Origin: Xanthomonas fragariae
Lineage (GTDB): Bacteria > Pseudomonadota > Gammaproteobacteria > Xanthomonadales > Xanthomonadaceae
Direction: 5' to 3'
DNA length: 64,000 nucleotides
NCBI RefSeq assembly: GCF_900183975.1
Contig: NZ_LT853882.1
Coordinates: forward strand, 2,597,501-2,661,500
Shown: positions 49,178-60,494 of the stretch, one piece after another
How the letters are laid out: each line of letters starts with the position of its first letter
Numbering within the stretch: position 1 is the first letter of the stretch
Translations under genes and position numbers: made by a program
The notes under the pieces: generated by a model
What the model was told of the DNA's origin: nothing
Seen by the model: only the letters and a program-made list of their open reading frames with translations
The model's database searches: none

Positions 49178-50685
49178 AGTCGCCCCTGAAAAACCCCAAC
49201 CACCCAACGACCGCAAGGCCTTGATGTCTGCACCGGCGTGCCAGAACTACCAGTGTTCGCTACGCTGAAGGCTGGTTTCTTGCAATTTCCGCCCATGCGT
49301 ACACGCCGTCCTGCTGCCGAAGACAGACCCGCCGACGAGGTGTTTCGTTCGCGGCTGGAGAACCAGATCGATCTGCGTCATCCGCTGGCGCGGCTGAGCC
49401 AACGGATGCCGTGGACGGCGTTGGAGCAAGCACTTTCATCGCGCTTGCCGGCCACCCAGGCCGGTGGCGGTCGGCCGGCATTGCCGGTGCGGCTGATTGC
49501 CGGTTTGCTCTACCTCAAACACGCCTACGACCTGTCCGATGAAGCGGTGTGCGAGCGCTGGCTGGAGAATCCGTACTGGCAGTTCTTCACCGGCGAGGTC
49601 GTGTTCCAGACGCGTTTGCCGTGCGATGCCAGCTCGCTGACGCGCTGGCGGCAGCGCCTGGGTGAGGCCGGGATGGAAGAGCTGCTGGCGCACACCATCA
49701 ACGCCGCGCATGCGATGCAGGCGGTGGACGCACGCGAGTTGTCGCGGGTGATCGTGGACACCACGGTGCAGGAAAAGGCGATCGCCTATCCGACCGACAG
49801 CCGTTTGCTGGAGGTGGCACGCAAGAAGCTGGTGTTACTGGCCAAGCGGCACGGCATCGGATTGCGGCAGAGCTACGCGCGGCAAGGCCCGGCCCTGAGC
49901 CGCAAGGCAGGTCGGTATGCGCATGCGCGCCAGTTCAAGCGGATGCGGCGCGTGCTGCGACGTCAACGCACAGTGCTGGGACGGCTCGTGCGCGACATCC
50001 AACGCAAACTCGATCAGGTAAACACCGGCGTGCGCGAGCGCATCGCTGTCTGGCTGGAACGTGCGCAACGGCTGTGCACGCAGCGTCCGAAGGACAAACA
50101 AAAACCCTACGCATTGCATGCCCCGGAAGTGGAATGCATCGGCAAGGGCAAGGCGCGTCAAGCGTACGAATTCGGCGTCAAGGTCGGCATTGCGGTCACC
50201 GCCTGCAAGGGATTGGTCGTGGGTGCGCGCAGCTTCCCGGGCAACCCGTACGACGGCGATACCTTGGCCGAGCAGCTGGAGCAGACACGCGGGTTGCTGC
50301 AGGATGTGAGCGTAGAACCGACGGTGGCGATCGTGGACCTGGGCGATCGCGGGCGCGCGGTCGATGGCGTGCAGGTCCTGCATCGCGGCAAGGCCAAGAC
50401 GCTGACGCGACGGCAATGGCGCTGGATCAAGCGACGGCAGGCGGTGGAGCCGGTGATCGGACATCTGAAAGACGACTGCAGGTTGCGTCGCTGCAGGCTG
50501 AAAGGTGCCCAAGGCGATGCGCTGCACGTGCTCGGCTGCGCGGCCGGCTACAACCTGCGCTGGCTGCTGCGCTGGATCGCGTTTTTGCGTGCCTGGATGC
50601 GGGCGATGGGATGGTCATCCTTGAGCGCCGTGCCGCTGTCACCGACGGCACTTGGCGCTTGAAAGGGATTTTTCAGGGACGACTA
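49178..50685 (+). mobile_element. IS1478-like (IS5 family) element, copy 1, plus orientation
   Basis: The ends are TAGTCGCCCCTGAAAAACCC on the left and, read inward, TAGTCGTCCCTGAAAAATCC on the right. The copy on the right (51001-52523) is inverted relative to this one. Confidence 0.88.
49295..50662 (+). CDS. IS1478-like transposase, intact
   Basis: From MRTRRPAAEDRPADEVFRSR the protein is about 455 residues; the open frame begins 19 codons earlier. DDE blocks are VIVDTTVQEKAIAYPTDS, TVAIVDLGDRGR and RRQAVEPVIGHLKDDCRL. The long basic insert between the first two is typical of this IS5 subgroup. No lesion is seen, so this copy may be active and could act in trans on copy 2. Confidence 0.9.
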   Translation: MRTRRPAAEDRPADEVFRSRLENQIDLRHPLARLSQRMPWTALEQALSSRLPATQAGGGRPALPVRLIAGLLYLKHAYDLSDEAVCERWLENPYWQFFTGEVVFQTRLPCDASSLTRWRQRLGEAGMEELLAHTINAAHAMQAVDARELSRVIVDTTVQEKAIAYPTDSRLLEVARKKLVLLAKRHGIGLRQSYARQGPALSRKAGRYAHARQFKRMRRVLRRQRTVLGRLVRDIQRKLDQVNTGVRERIAVWLERAQRLCTQRPKDKQKPYALHAPEVECIGKGKARQAYEFGVKVGIAVTACKGLVVGARSFPGNPYDGDTLAEQLEQTRGLLQDVSVEPTVAIVDLGDRGRAVDGVQVLHRGKAKTLTRRQWRWIKRRQAVEPVIGHLKDDCRLRRCRLKGAQGDALHVLGCAAGYNLRWLLRWIAFLRAWMRAMGWSSLSAVPLSPTALGA

Positions 50686-50811
50686 TGTAATGCCGTATTG
50701 TTTGCAAGGATGCACACGGCATGACGTCAATGTACCGGATGGCGCATGCAGGCACGCAACCATCACGCCTTGTCCGTAACGTGGAAGTCTCTTTGCAAAC
50801 AGGCGGCTCCC

Positions 50812-50988
50812 ATGGACTTTGACTCTTCAGAACAATTGCGAATTCTTCGCGATATCCACGACACTAAGCCCGTTTCTGAAGAAGAAGCGAACTGGGCAGT
50901 GCGTGCTGGCTATGCGACGCAAGCGGAAGATGGCGATATAGACCTTACGCACGAAGGCCGCAAAGCGTTTGATGACGGACAAGCCTGA
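50812..50988 (+). CDS. Small hypothetical protein (58 aa) between the two inverted IS1478-like elements
   Basis: The start MDFDSSEQLRILRDIHDTKP at 50812 is preceded by AGGCGG; the frame can be extended to 50746 (80 aa), but that part is unlike coding sequence. The acidic, helical product ends DLTHEGRKAFDDGQA and somewhat resembles small winged-helix C-termini. No family is recognised. It is the only cargo between the IS copies. Confidence 0.5.
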   Translation: MDFDSSEQLRILRDIHDTKPVSEEEANWAVRAGYATQAEDGDIDLTHEGRKAFDDGQA

Positions 50989-51000
50989 CTTCGTCTTATG

Positions 51001-52523
51001 TAGTCGTCCCTGAAAAATCCCCTTCAAGTGCCAAGTGCCAAGTGCCAAGTGCCGTCGGTGACAGCGGCACGGCGCTCAAGGATGACCATCCCATCGCCCG
51101 CATCCAGGCACGCAAAAACGCGATCCAGCGCAGCAGCCAACGCAGGTTGTAGCCGGCGGCGCAGCCGAGCACGTGCAGCGCATCGCCTTGGGCACCTTTC
51201 AGCCTGCAGCGACGCAACCTGCAGTCGTCTTTCAGATGTCCGATCACCGGCTCCACCGCCTGCCGTCGCTTGATCCAGCGCCATTGCCGTCGCGTCAGCG
51301 TCTTGGCCTTGCCGCGATGCAGGGACCTGCACGCCATCGACTTCGCGCCCCCGATCGCCCAGGTCCACGATCGCCACCGTCGGTTCTACGCTCACATCCT
51401 GCAGCAACCCGCGTGTCTGCTCCAGCTGCTCGGCCAAGGTATCGCCGTCGTACGGGTTGCCCGGGAAGCTGCGCGCACCCACGACCAATCCCTTGCAGGC
51501 GGTGACCGCAATGCCGACCTTGACGCCGAATTCGTACGCTTGACGCGCCTTGCCCTTGCCGATGCATTCCACTTCCGGGGCATGCAATGCGTACAGTTTT
51601 TGTTTGTCCTTCGGACGCTGCGTGTACAGCCGTTGCGCACGTTCCAGCCAGACAGCGATGCGCTCGCGCACGCCGATGTTTACCTGATCGAGTTTGCGTT
51701 GGATGTCGCGCATGAGCCGTCCCAGCACTGTGCGTTGACGTCGCAGCACGCGCCGCATCCGCTTGAACTGGCGCGCATGCGCATACCGACCTGCCTTGCG
51801 GCTCAGGGCCGGGCCTTGCCGCGCGTAGCTCTGCCGCAATCCGATGCCGTGCCGCTTGGCCAGTAACACCAGCTTCTTGCGGGCCACTTCAAGCAAACGG
51901 CTGTCGGTCGGATAGGCGATCGCCTTTTCCTGCACCGTGGTGTCCACGATCACCTGCGACAACTCGCGTGCGTCCACCGCCTGCATCGCATGCGCGGCGT
52001 TGATGGTGTGCGCCAGCAGCTCTTCCATCCCGGCCTCACCCAGGCGCTGCCGTCAGCGCGTCAGCGAGCTGGCATCGCACGGCAAACGCGTCTGGAACAC
52101 GACCTCGCCGGTGAAGAACTGCCAGTACGGATTCTCCAGCCAGCGCTCGCACACCGCTTCATCGGACAGGTCGTAGGCGTGTTTGAGGTAGAGCAAACCG
52201 GCAATCAGCCGCACCGGCAATGCCGGCCGACCGCCACCGGCCTGGGTGGCCGGCAAGCGCGATGAAAGTGCTTGCTCCAACGCCGTCCACGGCATCCGTT
52301 GGCTCAGCCGCGCCAGCCGATGACGCAGATCGATCTGGTTCTCCAGCCGCGAACGAAACAACTCGTCGGCAGGCATGTGCTCGGCAGCAGGACGGCGTGT
52401 ACGCATGACTGAAAATTGCCAGAAACCAGCCTTCAGCGTAGCGAACACTGGTAGTTCTGGCACGCCGGTGCAGACATCAATGCCTTGCGGTCGTTGGGTG
52501 GTTGGGGTTTTTCAGGGGCGACT
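51001..52523 (-). mobile_element. IS1478-like element, copy 2, minus orientation, damaged
   Basis: The ends are TAGTCGTCCCTGAAAAATCC on the left and, read inward, TAGTCGCCCCTGAAAAACCC on the right. It is 15 bp longer than copy 1, explained by extra CAAGTGC units at 51026-51052 and one inserted base near 51330. Confidence 0.88.
51024..52463 (-). pseudogene. IS1478-like transposase with opal codon and frameshift
   Basis: Compared with copy 1, a TGA (52053-52055) replaces the TGG of LTRWRQRLGE. An extra C near 51330 (GTCCCTGCATC against GTCCTGCATC) shifts the frame after DGVQV, removing the catalytic-Glu region. The 3' end also carries four tandem CAAGTGC units instead of one. Both open pieces (52053-52463 and 51024-52028) belong to this one dead gene. 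Confidence 0.92.
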
Positions 52524-52761
52524 ATGTAACGAAATGTGCTGTATGCGTGATCGTATCGGTAGCCATCGCAGAGCATTCGGCTCCGGAGTGTCGCGCACAA
52601 GGCTCTTGCACTGCCGAGAATCTAGAATGACTGGCATCCCACGAGCTCCCAATTGAGCTATGGCATGATGCTGTCAAGATGGCCTGCCATCGAGTGGGAG
52701 AGCAATTGGTCAGGAAGTGGACCGCTGCGCGGCAACGGACGAAAACCATGTGTTGAATGAA

Positions 52762-52787
52762 GTAGCGGCAGCCTAGGCTGCCGCTAC
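52762..52787. terminator. 26-bp perfect palindrome next to tRNA-Leu, probable bidirectional terminator
   Basis: GTAGCGGCAGCC and GGCTGCCGCTAC form a 12-bp stem around TA. TTTTGGTTTT follows on the plus strand, and a weaker TTCATTC on the minus strand, downstream of tRNA-Leu. It is likely to end the tRNA transcript. Confidence 0.65.
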
Positions 52788-52796
52788 TTTTGGTTT

Positions 52797-52883
52797 TGGT
52801 GCCGAAGGTGGGACTCGAACCCACACGCTTTTAAGGGCGGCGGATTTTGAGTCCGCTGCGTCTACCGATTCCGCCACTTCGGC
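52797..52883 (-). tRNA. tRNA-Leu (CAA)
   Basis: The 87-nt class II tRNA starts GCCGAAGTGGCGGAATCGG. The anticodon loop CTCAAAA reads CAA. A long variable arm and encoded CCA are present. Confidence 0.95.
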
Positions 52884-53020
52884 GTGGCCGCGAAGTATAG
52901 CGACTTGTTGATGAAACGAACAGTGCCAGGATGTGCCTGACGAACTCAGGTGCAAGCGACGTCGACAGCACGCGTCCAACCAGTGTCGATATACTGACCG
53001 ACTTGGTGAAGGAGTAAGCA

Positions 53021-53401
53021 ATGTCGGCATTGCGTGGAGTTCGGGTACTCGTGGTCGAAAACGATGACATGAATGCCATGCTGCTCGACCTGCAGCTTGT
53101 TCGGGCGGGTGCGGCTGTGGTCGGCCCGGTCGGCGAAGTCCAAGAAGCGTTGCAGCTAATCAATGCCAACGCCCCGGACATCGCAGTCCTGGACTATCGT
53201 CTGGGCAATGGCGAAACCAGCGAGCCGGTCGCACGGTTGTTGGCAGAGCGTGGAATTCCGTTCGTTCTTGCCACAGGTGTTGCCAGCGCCAGCATCCCAA
53301 GCGGTTTCGAGCGCGGCGTGATGCTGACCAAGCCCTACTTGTCCGAAGAATTGGTCGGCGCGCTGTCCAGAGCACGCCAGCTGAGCGGCGCCAACAGTTA
53401 A
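53021..53401 (+). CDS. Stand-alone response-regulator receiver domain (126 aa)
   Basis: The protein is a CheY-like receiver only. The acidic pocket lies at ENDD (residues 13-16), the phosphoacceptor is Asp58 in IAVLDYRLGNGE, the switch Thr in VLATGVAS and the Lys in MLTKPY. There is no output domain. It lies 188 bp upstream of a hybrid histidine kinase, the likely partner. Such single-domain receivers relay phosphate or block a partner kinase. Confidence 0.92.
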   Translation: MSALRGVRVLVVENDDMNAMLLDLQLVRAGAAVVGPVGEVQEALQLINANAPDIAVLDYRLGNGETSEPVARLLAERGIPFVLATGVASASIPSGFERGVMLTKPYLSEELVGALSRARQLSGANS

Positions 53402-53589
53402 GGCGCGACCAATCAGCCGACGCGCTTGGCATCCGGATTGGCATGTATCCGCTCGCATAAGCTCCAGATGCGCGCGCTTTCGGCCCCCGCCTGACGACTG
53501 CTCGTTAAATCGCCAGTCGCTGTACGCCGCCGTTACCGGCTCGGTTGCTACTAAAATTGGGCATCGAAGAATGACAGGCGGGTCGCTAG

Positions 53590-56500
53590 ATGGATATCGC
53601 CGTGTCGCGGTTCGCCGGCTTATTGCCGGAGACGAGCGAAACTGCAGCGTTGGTGTTGGCGTCTGCATGCGCCGCAGACCCGCTACTGCGCGGCGCCCAG
53701 GCGCTGCGCACCACGCTGTCGGTCTGCCTGCATGCGCAGGTTCCGATGCTAATGGTCTGGGGCAGCGAGGCGCGCTGCATTTACAACGATGCCTGTATCG
53801 CACTGCTGGGGGAGCGACATCCGGCCGCGTTCGCGCAGCCACTCGCAGAACTTACGAACACGCCTGCCTTTGACAGCATGCAGACCGATGCACCTGCGCT
53901 GGATCTGGCGACATGGTCGTGTAGCCCGGTGCTGCAGGCCGGAGAACGGTTGGGTGCGTTGTATGTGGCGGGGACCGTTGCGGCTACGGCGCGCGATGTT
54001 CGTCGCAATGCGGAGTTGCCCCAGATGTTCGCCGCGCTCGATCAATCGCCTGCGTTCATGGCAGTGCTGCGCGGGCCCGACTACATCATCGAGAGCGTCA
54101 GCCAACGCTTTCACGAACTGGTCGGTGAGCGGCCGCTGCTGGGTCGCCCCCTGCTCGACGCCATGCCGGAGATCGTCAACCATGGCTATCTGGAATTGCT
54201 CGATAAGGTACGACGCAGCGGCCAACCTTTCATCGGCAAATCGATGACGGCCTACCTGCAACGCACACCAGGCAGCGCACCCGGTGAAACGTTTGTGGAC
54301 GTCCTTTACCAGCCGATGCCCGATAGCGATGGCCGCGGCGACGCGATTGTGGTGCATGGGTTCGACGTCACCGAGCAACGCCGTGGCGAGATTCGCGACA
54401 GCTTCCTGTTGACGCTGGAAGACGCGCTGCAGCACGTCTCCGATCCGCGGCAGATCATCGACACCAGCGTGCGCTTGCTTGGCGAACATCTGCGGGCCAA
54501 TCGCTGTGCGTTTGGTCTGGCAGGTGCCGATGGCCGGACCATGCATGTGGTCAGCGACCACGTGCAGGACATGCCGAGCCTGCAAGGCAATTTCCCGCTG
54601 GAAGTGGCGCAAGGGCTACGTGATGCGCTGCTGGACAACCGCCCCTGGTTCACCACCGACGCCATGGCACCGGGTGCGCCGGATTATGTAGTGGAGCAAT
54701 ATCGCCGCTCCGGCCTGCGGGCATCGCTAGTCATTCCATTGCACAAGCACGGACGCCTGGTTGCGGCGATCGGCGTGCATCAGCGCGCACCGCGGCCTTG
54801 GTTGTCGACCGAGATCGAGCTGGTGCGATTGGTGGCGGCGCGCTGTTGGGAATCGATGCAACGGGCCAAGGCGCAGCAGCAACTGGCCGCCAACGAAGCG
54901 CGCCTGCGTGGCCTTGCAGACACGCTGCCGCAGATCATCTTCATTGCCGGCCCGGATGGACAGCCGCACTACTTCAATCAGCGGTGGTACGAATACACCG
55001 GGCTGGATCCTGCCAACAACGACGCTGCCGCTTGGCAGCAGGCGCACACCGCCGATGGTCTGCGCTTGTCCGCGCAGGCGTGGACACTGGCGTTGAGCGG
55101 CGAGCGCGCCTACGAAGTCGAATGCGAACTGCACCGTCACGACGGCCACTCGCGCTGGCACCTGGCGCGCGCCCTGCCCGTGCGCGGTGACAATGGCAGC
55201 ATCAGCGAATGGATCGGCACGTATACCGACATCCATGATCGGCGCGCGTTCGAGCAACAATTGCGCGAGAGCGAAGTGCGCTTCCGTGCGCTGTGCGAGA
55301 CCGTGCCGGCAATGATCTGGATGGCTGACGCGCAAGGTGATTGCGTGTACTGGAATCCGCGCTGGTACAACTTCACTGGCCAGGGCGAAGACCAGGCCCT
55401 GGATCAGGGCTGGTGGGATGTGATGCATCCCGACGATGCCGCACGCGTACGACATGCCTTCGAGCAAGCGTTGGAGCAACGCGGCGAATTCCTGGCCGAA
55501 TATCGCGTGCGTCGCCACGACGGGCGATACCGCTGGTGCATCGACACCGCCTCGCCGCATTTCGCCAGCGACGGGCGTTTTCTCGGCCATATCGGCTCGC
55601 TGACCGACATTTCCGAACGCAAGCACATCGAAGATGCCACCGCATCCGATCGCGCGATCTTAAGCTTGATCACCACCGGCGCAGCGTTGCCGGTGGTGCT
55701 GGATGCCATCGCATTGAGCGTGGAGGCGCGTGGCGAAATTGCGTTGTACTGCTCGGTGATGGTGCTGGACGAAGTAAGCCACACCTTGAGCTTCGGTTCG
55801 GCACCGCACTTTCCGATCGATTATCGCGGGCAGTTCCAAGAGGTGCCGATCGGCGCAGACGGGCCACCCTGCGCGCGCTCAGCCTTTATCGGCTGCCAGG
55901 TCATCTGCCAGGACATCCAGGCCGACTCGAATTTCAGCCGGCATCACGCGATCTTGGCCGCGATGGGCATCGTGGCATGTTGCGTGACCCCGATCCTGGC
56001 CAGCAATGGCCAGGTGCTGGGCACGTTGAATATCTATTATGACTGCCCTCACCTGCCCTCGCTGCGCGAGCGGGCGATGGCACGCTCGGCATCGCATCTG
56101 GCAGGCATCGTCATCGAACGCACGCGCGTGGATGCCAAGCTCAAATTATCGCTGCATGCCGAAACCGCTGCGCGTGGTCAGGCCGAGCATGCCAGCCGGG
56201 TCAAGGACGAGTTTCTGGCCACGCTCAGCCACGAATTGCGGACGCCGCTCAACGCCATCCTGGGGTGGTCACGACTGATGCAGTCCGAGGTTTTCGAGCC
56301 GGCCAATCTGGCCAGGGGTCTGGTCATCATCGAGCGTAGTGCGCGCGCTCAGACACAGATCATCGACGACTTGCTGGACATGAGCGCGATTTTATCGGGC
56401 AAGATCCGCCTGCAAGCCGAGCATTTCGACATCGCCGGGCTGGCGCGCAGCACGGTGGAATTGATGCAACCGACTGCACTGGCAAGCGAGATCTCGCTGG

Positions 56501-57356
56501 AACTAGATGCACTTGGCGAAGGCGAATTGTGGTTCTTCGGCGATGCCGGACGCTTGCAGCAAGTGCTGACCAATTTGCTCAGCAACGCGCTCAAATTCAC
56601 CGCTGCTGGCGGGACGGTACGGGTGACACTGGACATCGAGGACGAGCGCTTGCGCTTCTGCGTGCAGGACACCGGCATTGGCATTGCACCGGACTTCCTG
56701 CCGCATGTGTTCGACCGTTTTCGCCAGGCCGATGCCGGCACCACGCGGCGCGTCGGCGGGCTGGGGCTGGGCTTGTCGATCTCGCGCCAGTTGGTCGATC
56801 TGCATGGCGGCAGCCTAGGTGCGTCCAGCGCTGGCGAAGGCCGGGGATCGATATTTACTGTCGTGCTGCCCTTCCAGCACGGCGTCAGCGATCTGCCCCC
56901 GGCTTCGGCAGACACCACCAAGTGGATCGGTTGCCGGCCGACTGCGATGGGCGCCTGGACGGCGTGCGCTTGTTGCTGGTCGACGACGATCAGGATTCGC
57001 GCGAAGCGGTCATGCATTTCCTGATGCTTGCTGGCGCGCAGGTGCAGGCAGCCAGCTCGGTGGACGCGGCCGAACAGTACCTGGCCGCCGCGCCATTCGA
57101 TGTCCTGCTCAGCGATATCGCCATGCCGCTCCGCGATGGCTATGACCTGATTCGCGCCGTGCGTTCGGGCCGTGCCGACCTGCCGCGGCACATCCCGGCC
57201 ATCGCGCTCACCGCCTATGTGCGCGAAGAAGACCGCGACCGCGCCGTGGTAGCCGGCTTCGATGCGCATATGGGCAAGCCGGTGGAGCCGCCCGGCCTGG
57301 TCGATCTGATCGAACGTTTGATATTGCCAACGCGCGCGCGACGGGACGAGGCGTGA
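53590..57356 (+). pseudogene. Multi-PAS/GAF hybrid histidine kinase, receiver separated by a 1-bp frameshift
   Basis: The first frame (53590-57024) encodes PAS-like regions (to about residue 260), a GAF domain (about 275-420) and two PAS domains (about 435-690; YEYTGLDP, YNFTGQGED). A second GAF (about 700-850), HisKA with His881 in FLATLSHELRTPLNAILG and HATPase_c (NALKFT, DTGIGIAP, GGLGLGLSI) follow. It then runs off frame to TGA at 57022. In the next frame 56930-57356 gives a receiver: DGVRLLLVDDDQDSREA, with the phosphoacceptor in FDVLLSDIAMPL and Lys in MGKPVE. One G seems missing near 56924 (AAGTGG for AAGGTGG). The kinase core is complete, so the product may keep kinase activity without its receiver. 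Confidence 0.85.
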
Positions 57357-57616
57357 CGCTGCCCTGGCGCGGCTCACAAAGCGACCTCGCTTATTGTCAG
57401 GTGGAGCACTGACGGTGCCCGACCGTCTCACGTGTCACTCGACTATTTCGGTGCTGAGCGAGCAGTCATTACGCAAATGCGTGCGCGGGACGGAAGTCGC
57501 AGCGATTGGCTCGCATACACAGGATTTCTTGCACAAGCGCACTGTCCAGCCCGGTAGCCGTCGCCACACCTAACTGCGTCGCAAGCTGCCCCGGCCAATC
57601 ACCGGGGCAGCATGAC

Positions 57617-59980
57617 TCAGGTGCGTTTGGCGCGTGCGAACGCAGCGGCGAGCGCGTTGTCGGCCGGGGGAGCAGTAGTCCGCGGTTTGGTGCTGCCCTG
57701 CGCCGGACCACGTCCGCCACCCTCGCGACGGCCCTGCCCCGGGCCACCGTTGCCGCGTGTCTCGCGCGATGGGGAGGCACCATCGGCCGGTGGTGGCGTG
57801 TCGGACAGCCGGCATGTCAGTGCGATGCGCTTGCGCGCCACATCCACTTCCAGCACCTTGACCTTGACGATATCGCCGGCCTTGACCACGTCGCGCGGAT
57901 CTTTGACGAAGGTGTCCGAGAGCGCGGAGATGTGCACCAGGCCATCCTGGTGCACGCCGATATCGACGAAGGCGCCGAACGCTGCGACGTTGCTGACCAC
58001 GCCTTCGAGCACCATGCCGGGCTTGAGGTGCTTGATATCTTCGATGCCTTCGGCAAACTGCGCCGCCTTGAACTCGGGACGCGGATCGCGGCCGGGTTTT
58101 TCCAGTTCCTTGAGGATGTCGCACACCGTCGGCACACCGAACTGTTCGTCGGTGAACAGCTCCGGCTTCAGGCCCCGCAAAAAACTGCCGTCGCCCAGCA
58201 GTGCCTTGATCGGCTTGCCGGTCGCGCCAACGATGCGCTCGACCACAGGGTAAGCTTCCGGGTGCACCGCCGACACGTCCAGCGGCTCGTCGCCATCGGC
58301 AATGCGCAGAAAACCGGCACATTGTTCAAAGGTTTTGTCGCCTAACCGCGGCACTTCAAGCAGGTCCTTGCGGCGCTTGAACGGGCCGTTGTTGTCGCGA
58401 TGACGCACGATGTTTTCCGCCACCGTGCTCGACAGCCCCGATACGCGCGACAGCAATGCCGCCGAGGCGGTATTGACGTACACCCCGACTGCATTGACGC
58501 AGTCTTCCACGCGCGCTTCCAGCGCCTTGGCCAAGCGGTACTGATCCACGTCGTGCTGGTACTGGCCCACGCCGATAGCCTTGGGCTCGATCTTGACCAA
58601 CTCGGCCAAAGGGTCCTGCAGACGACGTGCGATCGACACGGCGCCACGCAGCGACACGTCCAGATTGGGGAATTCCTTGGCCGCGACCTCGGACGCCGAA
58701 TACACCGACGCGCCAGCTTCGCTGACCACGATCTTCTGCAGCTTGGTCGCACCGCATAGCGCAATTGCCTCACCGGCGAGCTTGTCGGTCTCGCGGCTGG
58801 CAGTGCCGTTGCCGATCGCAATCAGCTCCACGTTGTGCTGCAGGCACAGCTTCTTGATCGTCTGAAGCGACTGCTCCCACTGCCGCTTGGGCTCATGCGG
58901 ATAAATCGTCTCGGTCGCCACCAGCTTGCCGGTGGCATCGACCACCGCGATCTTGCAGCCGGTGCGGATACCCGGGTCCAGCCCGAGCACCACGCGTGGG
59001 CCGGCCGGTGCGGCCAGCATCAGGTCCTTGAGGTTGTCACCAAACACCGCGATCGCCCCGGCCTCGGCCTTTTCACGCGCCTGGTTGAACAGGTCCAGTT
59101 GCAGATGCATCTGCAGCTTGGCGCGCCAGGTCAGACGGCACGCCTCCAGTAACCAGTGGTCAGCGGGACGGCCTTCATTGGAAATGCCGGCGCTGCGTGC
59201 CACGCGCCCTTCGGCGTACTGGTGGCCGGCTTCGGCATCGCTGCCCGGGTCAAGGTCCAGATACAGAAATTCCTCGCGGCGGGCACGAAACAACGCCAGC
59301 AACCGGTGCGACGGAATCTTGGCCAACGATTCGGCATGGTCGAAGTAATCGCGGTACTTGGCACCGGCCTCTTCTTTGCCCTCGGCAACGCGCGCGCGAA
59401 TGATGCCGTTATCATCGAGCCAGCTGCGCAGCTCGCCAACCAGCGCGGCGTCTTCGCCCCAGCGCTCCATCAGGATTGCGCGCGCGCCTTCCAGTGCCGC
59501 CTTGATGTCGGTGACGCCCTTCTCGGCATCGATGAACGCAGCGGCGGCCGCTTCCGGTGCCTGACTCGGATCAGAGAGCAGACCATCGGCCAACGGCTCC
59601 AGCCCAGCTTCGCGCGCAATCTGGGCACGAGTACGGCGCTTGAGCTTGTACGGCAGGTACAGATCTTCCAAGCGCGACTTGGTATCGGCAGCGGCGATCT
59701 CGTTGCGCAATTGGTCGTTGAGTTTGCCTTGCTCGCCAATGCTGGACAGGATCGCCGCGCGGCGCTCTTCCAGCTCGCGAAGATAGGTCAGCCGCGTTTC
59801 CAGGTTGCGAAGTTGGGTATCGTCCAGGCCGCCGGTGACTTCCTTGCGGTAGCGGGCGATGAATGGAACGCTGGCGCCTTCGTCCAGAAGGCTGATGGCG
59901 GCGCGCGCCTGGGCGGGCTGGGCACCGATCTCGTCGGCGATGGTGCGAGCAATCTGCTGGGCAAGCTGGCTATCGTGCAT
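57617..59980 (-). CDS. tex: Tex-family RNA-binding transcription accessory protein
   Basis: The 787-residue Tex protein is a cytosolic nucleic-acid-binding factor related to Spt6. It has an N-terminal helical domain ([19 protein letters not shown]) and a YqgF/RNase H-like domain ([20 protein letters not shown]). HhH motifs follow ([18 protein letters not shown]), then an S1 RNA-binding domain at about 655-725 ([20 protein letters not shown]). The tail is Gly/Arg/Pro-rich and disordered. It is a single gene, convergent with the kinase. Confidence 0.96.
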   Translation of the reverse strand: MHDSQLAQQIARTIADEIGAQPAQARAAISLLDEGASVPFIARYRKEVTGGLDDTQLRNLETRLTYLRELEERRAAILSSIGEQGKLNDQLRNEIAAADTKSRLEDLYLPYKLKRRTRAQIAREAGLEPLADGLLSDPSQAPEAAAAAFIDAEKGVTDIKAALEGARAILMERWGEDAALVGELRSWLDDNGIIRARVAEGKEEAGAKYRDYFDHAESLAKIPSHRLLALFRARREEFLYLDLDPGSDAEAGHQYAEGRVARSAGISNEGRPADHWLLEACRLTWRAKLQMHLQLDLFNQAREKAEAGAIAVFGDNLKDLMLAAPAGPRVVLGLDPGIRTGCKIAVVDATGKLVATETIYPHEPKRQWEQSLQTIKKLCLQHNVELIAIGNGTASRETDKLAGEAIALCGATKLQKIVVSEAGASVYSASEVAAKEFPNLDVSLRGAVSIARRLQDPLAELVKIEPKAIGVGQYQHDVDQYRLAKALEARVEDCVNAVGVYVNTASAALLSRVSGLSSTVAENIVRHRDNNGPFKRRKDLLEVPRLGDKTFEQCAGFLRIADGDEPLDVSAVHPEAYPVVERIVGATGKPIKALLGDGSFLRGLKPELFTDEQFGVPTVCDILKELEKPGRDPRPEFKAAQFAEGIEDIKHLKPGMVLEGVVSNVAAFGAFVDIGVHQDGLVHISALSDTFVKDPRDVVKAGDIVKVKVLEVDVARKRIALTCRLSDTPPPADGASPSRETRGNGGPGQGRREGGGRGPAQGSTKPRTTAPPADNALAAAFARAKRT

Positions 59981-60083
59981 GACGGTGCGGCCGGAACCGC
60001 TTCACTGAAAAAACCCATTTTCGCAGTGCAAGCCCGCCGCGGAAACCCGTTGACAGGACCGTCGTAAACCTATGCCGCCGCGA

Positions 60084-60311
60084 TCAGCTGACGCGACGGG
60101 CGTAATGGGTGGCTGCGCGCTCGACCAGGATGCTTTCCTGCAGCGACTCCAGCGCCATTACGCGGATCTTGCCGACATTCTTCACCGGCACCATGCGCTC
60201 GACATACACCTCCGGGCCAGCATCGGTCATCGCACGCGACTTGCTTAATCCATAAGGCATCACGCCCCTGTCGCCATCTTTGCTGCCACCGACGTACAGG
60301 ACAATCGACAT
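60084..60311 (-). CDS. Small conserved hypothetical protein (75 aa)
   Basis: The protein MSIVLYVGGSKDGDRGVMPY ends in YARRVS at 60084. It is soluble and mixed alpha/beta, with a GGSKDGDRG loop and a Glu/Val-rich second half. I recognise no family. Codon use resembles neighbours, and AGGAGG precedes the ATG (60312-60325, minus strand), which supports a real gene. It may be transcribed with tex. Confidence 0.65.
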   Translation of the reverse strand: MSIVLYVGGSKDGDRGVMPYGLSKSRAMTDAGPEVYVERMVPVKNVGKIRVMALESLQESILVERAATHYARRVS

Positions 60312-60494
60312 GCCACACCTCCTGTTACTGCATTGGTGGCGCCAGGATAACGAGCGCGCCGTGAGGAGCTTTCCACACAGGTTAACGCCGGCTGTTTGCG
60401 GTTTGGTGACGGTGGCAAGGCCGGGCTCGCCTCATGGCCGCTTCACCCCGCTTCGCCGGCAAATTGCGGACCGCCTGCTCTCTTACGACGCCGC

